Virus record (IMG/VR): IMGVR_UViG_3300029893_000504
Span: 1-42,740 of that record
Direction: 5' to 3' (one strand)
Length of the DNA: 42,740 nucleotides
Source of the DNA: a virus
Shown: one piece after another, positions 41,071 to 42,740 of the stretch
Numbering within the stretch: position 1 is the first letter of the stretch
Layout: each line of letters starts with the position of its first letter
Program-made: the position numbers and the translations under genes
The notes under the pieces: model-generated
Database searches by the model: none
The model's input: only the letters and a program-made list of their open reading frames with translations
What the model was told of the DNA's origin: nothing

Positions 41071-41421
41071 ATGCCACAGCTTGAACCGAACCTGGGCCTC
41101 GTCTACGGCTGGACGCTGGGCGAGTCCGGCTGGCACACCGGCATGGACGCGAACCTGAAGCGCCTGGGCGCCATCGTGGGTCTGTCGGTGACGAGCCGCA
41201 GCACGACCACGCCGCCCGCCAGCCCCGCCGAAGGCGAGCGCTACATCGTGCCGGCCGGTGCGACCGGCGCCTGGGCCGGCAGGACCGACCAGATTGCGGT
41301 GTGGATCGACGGCGCCTGGGAGTACCACGTGCCGAAAGTCGGCTGGCTGGCCTTTATTGCCGCCGAGGACAGGCTCGCCGTCTACAAGGCTGGCGGCTGG
41401 AGCGCCGGCGTTTCCGTCTGA
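41071..41421 (+). CDS. DUF2793 domain tail protein
   Basis: A 116-residue protein with LGLVYGWTLGESGWHTGMDA, ASPAEGERYIVPAGATGAWA, and WEYHVPKVGWLAFIAAEDRL, the DUF2793 pattern seen in prophage tail fibre-related genes. Beta-rich; probably part of the fibre or tip. A GAGGAG site precedes the ATG, and a terminator follows. Confidence 0.9.
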   Translation: MPQLEPNLGLVYGWTLGESGWHTGMDANLKRLGAIVGLSVTSRSTTTPPASPAEGERYIVPAGATGAWAGRTDQIAVWIDGAWEYHVPKVGWLAFIAAEDRLAVYKAGGWSAGVSV

Positions 41422-41444
41422 CCCCGCAACCCGTCCGTCACCCT

Positions 41445-41477
41445 CGAACCCGCCCGCGTGGCGGGTTCGTCGTTTTT
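41445..41477 (+). terminator. intrinsic terminator between tail and lysis genes
   Basis: CGAACCCGCC (41445-41454) and GGCGGGTTCG (41460-41469) form a 10-bp stem with a 5-nt loop, followed by TCGTTTTT. It would lower read-through into the lysis genes. Confidence 0.78.
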
Positions 41478-41488
41478 GGAGACCGCCC

Positions 41489-41791
41489 ATGACTGAACCG
41501 ACCCAAGCCCCCGCCCTCGTCGAGAACATGCTGCTCCTGCGCCGCGAGGACTTCGACGACCTGCTCGACCGCGCCGCCGAGCGCGGAGCCGAGCGTGTAC
41601 TCGCCCACCTCGGCCTGGAGAACGGCCACGCCGCCCGCGACATCCGCGAACTGCGCGATCTGCTCGAGGCCTGGCGCGACGCACGCCGTACGGCGTGGCA
41701 GACCACCATCAAGGTGGTCACGACCGCCATCCTCGCCGCCCTGCTGGTCGGGGGCGCCCTCAAGCTCAAGCTGATGGGAGGTGGCCAATGA
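41489..41791 (+). CDS. DUF6127 membrane protein of the lysis module
   Basis: A 100-residue protein. ENMLLLRREDFDDLLDRAAE and GAERVLAHLGLENGHAARDI form the DUF6127 helical part; residues about 76-95 (IKVVTTAILAALLVGGALKL) are one membrane helix near the C-terminus. It overlaps the holin candidate by 4 bp and may help or control lysis. Confidence 0.82.
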   Translation: MTEPTQAPALVENMLLLRREDFDDLLDRAAERGAERVLAHLGLENGHAARDIRELRDLLEAWRDARRTAWQTTIKVVTTAILAALLVGGALKLKLMGGGQ

Positions 41792-42264
41792 TCGAGACCC
41801 TGCTCGGCGGCCTCCTCGGCGGGGCCTTCCGTCTGGCGCCCGAAGTGCTCAAGTGGATCGACCGCAAGGGCGAGCGCAGCCATGAACTTGCCATGCAGGA
41901 CAAGGCGCTGGAGTTCGAGAAGCTGCGCGGCGCCACCCGCATGGCTGAGATCAACGCCGCAGCCGATGCGGCCTGGAACAGCGGCGCCGTCGAGGCCTTG
42001 CGCGAGGCCGTCACCGCCCAGGGACGGCATTCCCGCGCCAAATGGGCCGATGCACTGTCCATTAGCGTGCGGCCGGTGATCACCTACTGGTTCATGGCGC
42101 TCTACTGCGCGGCCAAGACCGCCGCCTTCGTCGGCGCCGTCGATGCAGGCGTCGATTGGATGCCGGCCGTGCAGGCCGCCTGGACGGAGGCGGACCAGGC
42201 GCTATGGGCCGGCGTGCTGAACTTCTGGTTCCTCGGCCGCGTGTTCGATCGGGTGCGCCCGTGA
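41788..42264 (+). CDS. holin candidate (3TM, GTA holin-like)
   Basis: A 158-residue protein. It starts with IETLLGGLLGGAFRLAPEVL and has the conserved WIDRKGERSHELAMQDKALE; three hydrophobic segments are visible (residues 3-18, about 92-113 with VITYWFMALYCAAKTAAFVG, and 135-150). This fits the three-helix holins (PF11351 type). Genes on both sides are a small membrane protein and a lysozyme, and it overlaps both. Confidence 0.78.
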   Translation: MIETLLGGLLGGAFRLAPEVLKWIDRKGERSHELAMQDKALEFEKLRGATRMAEINAAADAAWNSGAVEALREAVTAQGRHSRAKWADALSISVRPVITYWFMALYCAAKTAAFVGAVDAGVDWMPAVQAAWTEADQALWAGVLNFWFLGRVFDRVRP

Positions 42265-42740
42265 TCGAAGTCCCGTCGGCCGCGATCGACCTGGCCAAGC
42301 GCTTCGAGGGCTTCCATCGTGTTCCCAAGCACGATCCGCAGCGTCACGCGCACCCTTACATCTGCCCGGCAGGGTATTGGACCATCGGCTACGGTCACCT
42401 TTGCAAGCCCGACCATCCGCCGATCACGGAGGACGAGGGCGAGATCTATCTGGCCCAGGATCTGCGAACCGCGCTCGCCGCCACACTGCGCTACTGTCCG
42501 GTACTGGCGACCGAGCCGGAGGGCCGGCTCGCAGCCATCGTGGATTTCACGTTCAACCTCGGCGCGGGGCGGCTGCAGACCTCGACGCTGCGGCGACGGA
42601 TCAATCAGCGGGACTGGATCGCTGCAGGGCAGGAACTGCGGCGATGGATTTATGGCGGCGGTAAAGTGCTGCCAGGGCTTGTAGCACGGCGGGAAGCGGA
42701 GGTCGCCATGCTGATCGACCAAGTGAAGATCAGCAACTAG
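42261..42740 (+). CDS. GH24 lysozyme (endolysin)
   Basis: A 159-residue T4-type lysozyme with a GTG start. E16 in KRFEGFH, then C35 and T41 in PYICPAGYWTIGYGH, so the usual E-D-T triad has Cys in the Asp position, as in some phage endolysins; 18 residues separate E16 and C35, longer than in T4. FNLGAGRLQTSTLRRRIN and LPGLVARREAEVAM are also typical. No signal or SAR segment is visible, so release needs the holin. It ends exactly at the window edge with a normal stop. Confidence 0.93.
   Translation: MIEVPSAAIDLAKRFEGFHRVPKHDPQRHAHPYICPAGYWTIGYGHLCKPDHPPITEDEGEIYLAQDLRTALAATLRYCPVLATEPEGRLAAIVDFTFNLGAGRLQTSTLRRRINQRDWIAAGQELRRWIYGGGKVLPGLVARREAEVAMLIDQVKISN

Overview
This window holds a nearly complete lambda-like (long non-contractile tail) prophage in GC-rich DNA with dense, overlapping genes. 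The host is probably a GC-rich Pseudomonadota, perhaps a beta- or gammaproteobacterium. That is an inference from composition and family recognition; nothing here names a species. No conjugation genes, rRNA or tRNA were seen.

Layout. (1) 32-2527, minus strand: a large serine recombinase cluster (HTH protein, recombinase, DUF2924 protein, small protein), the likely integration module. (2) 2645-6531: a lysogeny/immunity-like region. An XRE repressor and an ImmA/IrrE metallopeptidase read left. A control region at 3884-3971 carries a promoter and CCGAACG half-sites. An unrecognised two-gene pair plus a DUF2188 protein read right and end at a strong terminator. (3) 6721-15517, plus strand: replication and recombination (HTH protein, two small proteins, Sak4-like ATPase, partner ssDNA-binding candidate, SF2 helicase, Cys-cluster protein, Cas4-like nuclease, Toprim primase-helicase, RuvC-like resolvase, DUF6362 protein). 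A striking hairpin/direct-repeat array (14158-14359) lies between the primase-helicase and the RuvC core. (4) 15968-18651: two tandem ParB-methyltransferase fusions. (5) 18615-20150, minus strand: four small accessory genes, each preceded by the same leader element; a fifth copy precedes the DUF2924 gene 16 kb away. (6) 20256-28605: packaging and head genes (small terminase candidate, GpA-type large terminase, two fibre-like proteins, gpW, M15 peptidase, portal, S49 protease with nested scaffold, decoration protein, major capsid). (7) 28619-41421: head-tail joining, tail tube, tail chaperones with a possible -1 frameshift, tape measure, tail tip, a glycosyltransferase-like protein and a DUF2793 protein. 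(8) 41489-42740: lysis (DUF6127 membrane protein, 3TM holin candidate, GH24 lysozyme).

How it works together: the XRE/ImmA pair and operators probably hold lysogeny; the recombinase excises and integrates; the Sak4/helicase/nuclease/primase set copies and recombines the genome; the methyltransferases may protect it; lambda-type head and tail genes build the virion; the last three genes lyse the cell. Many neighbouring genes overlap by ATGA or TGATG, so translation is probably coupled.

The best candidates for undescribed biology are the five-copy fixed-geometry leader element, the two-copy four-hairpin element with compensatory base changes (15821-15895 and 20787-20859), the hairpin/iteron array at 14158-14359, and the unknown gene pair at 4053-6241.
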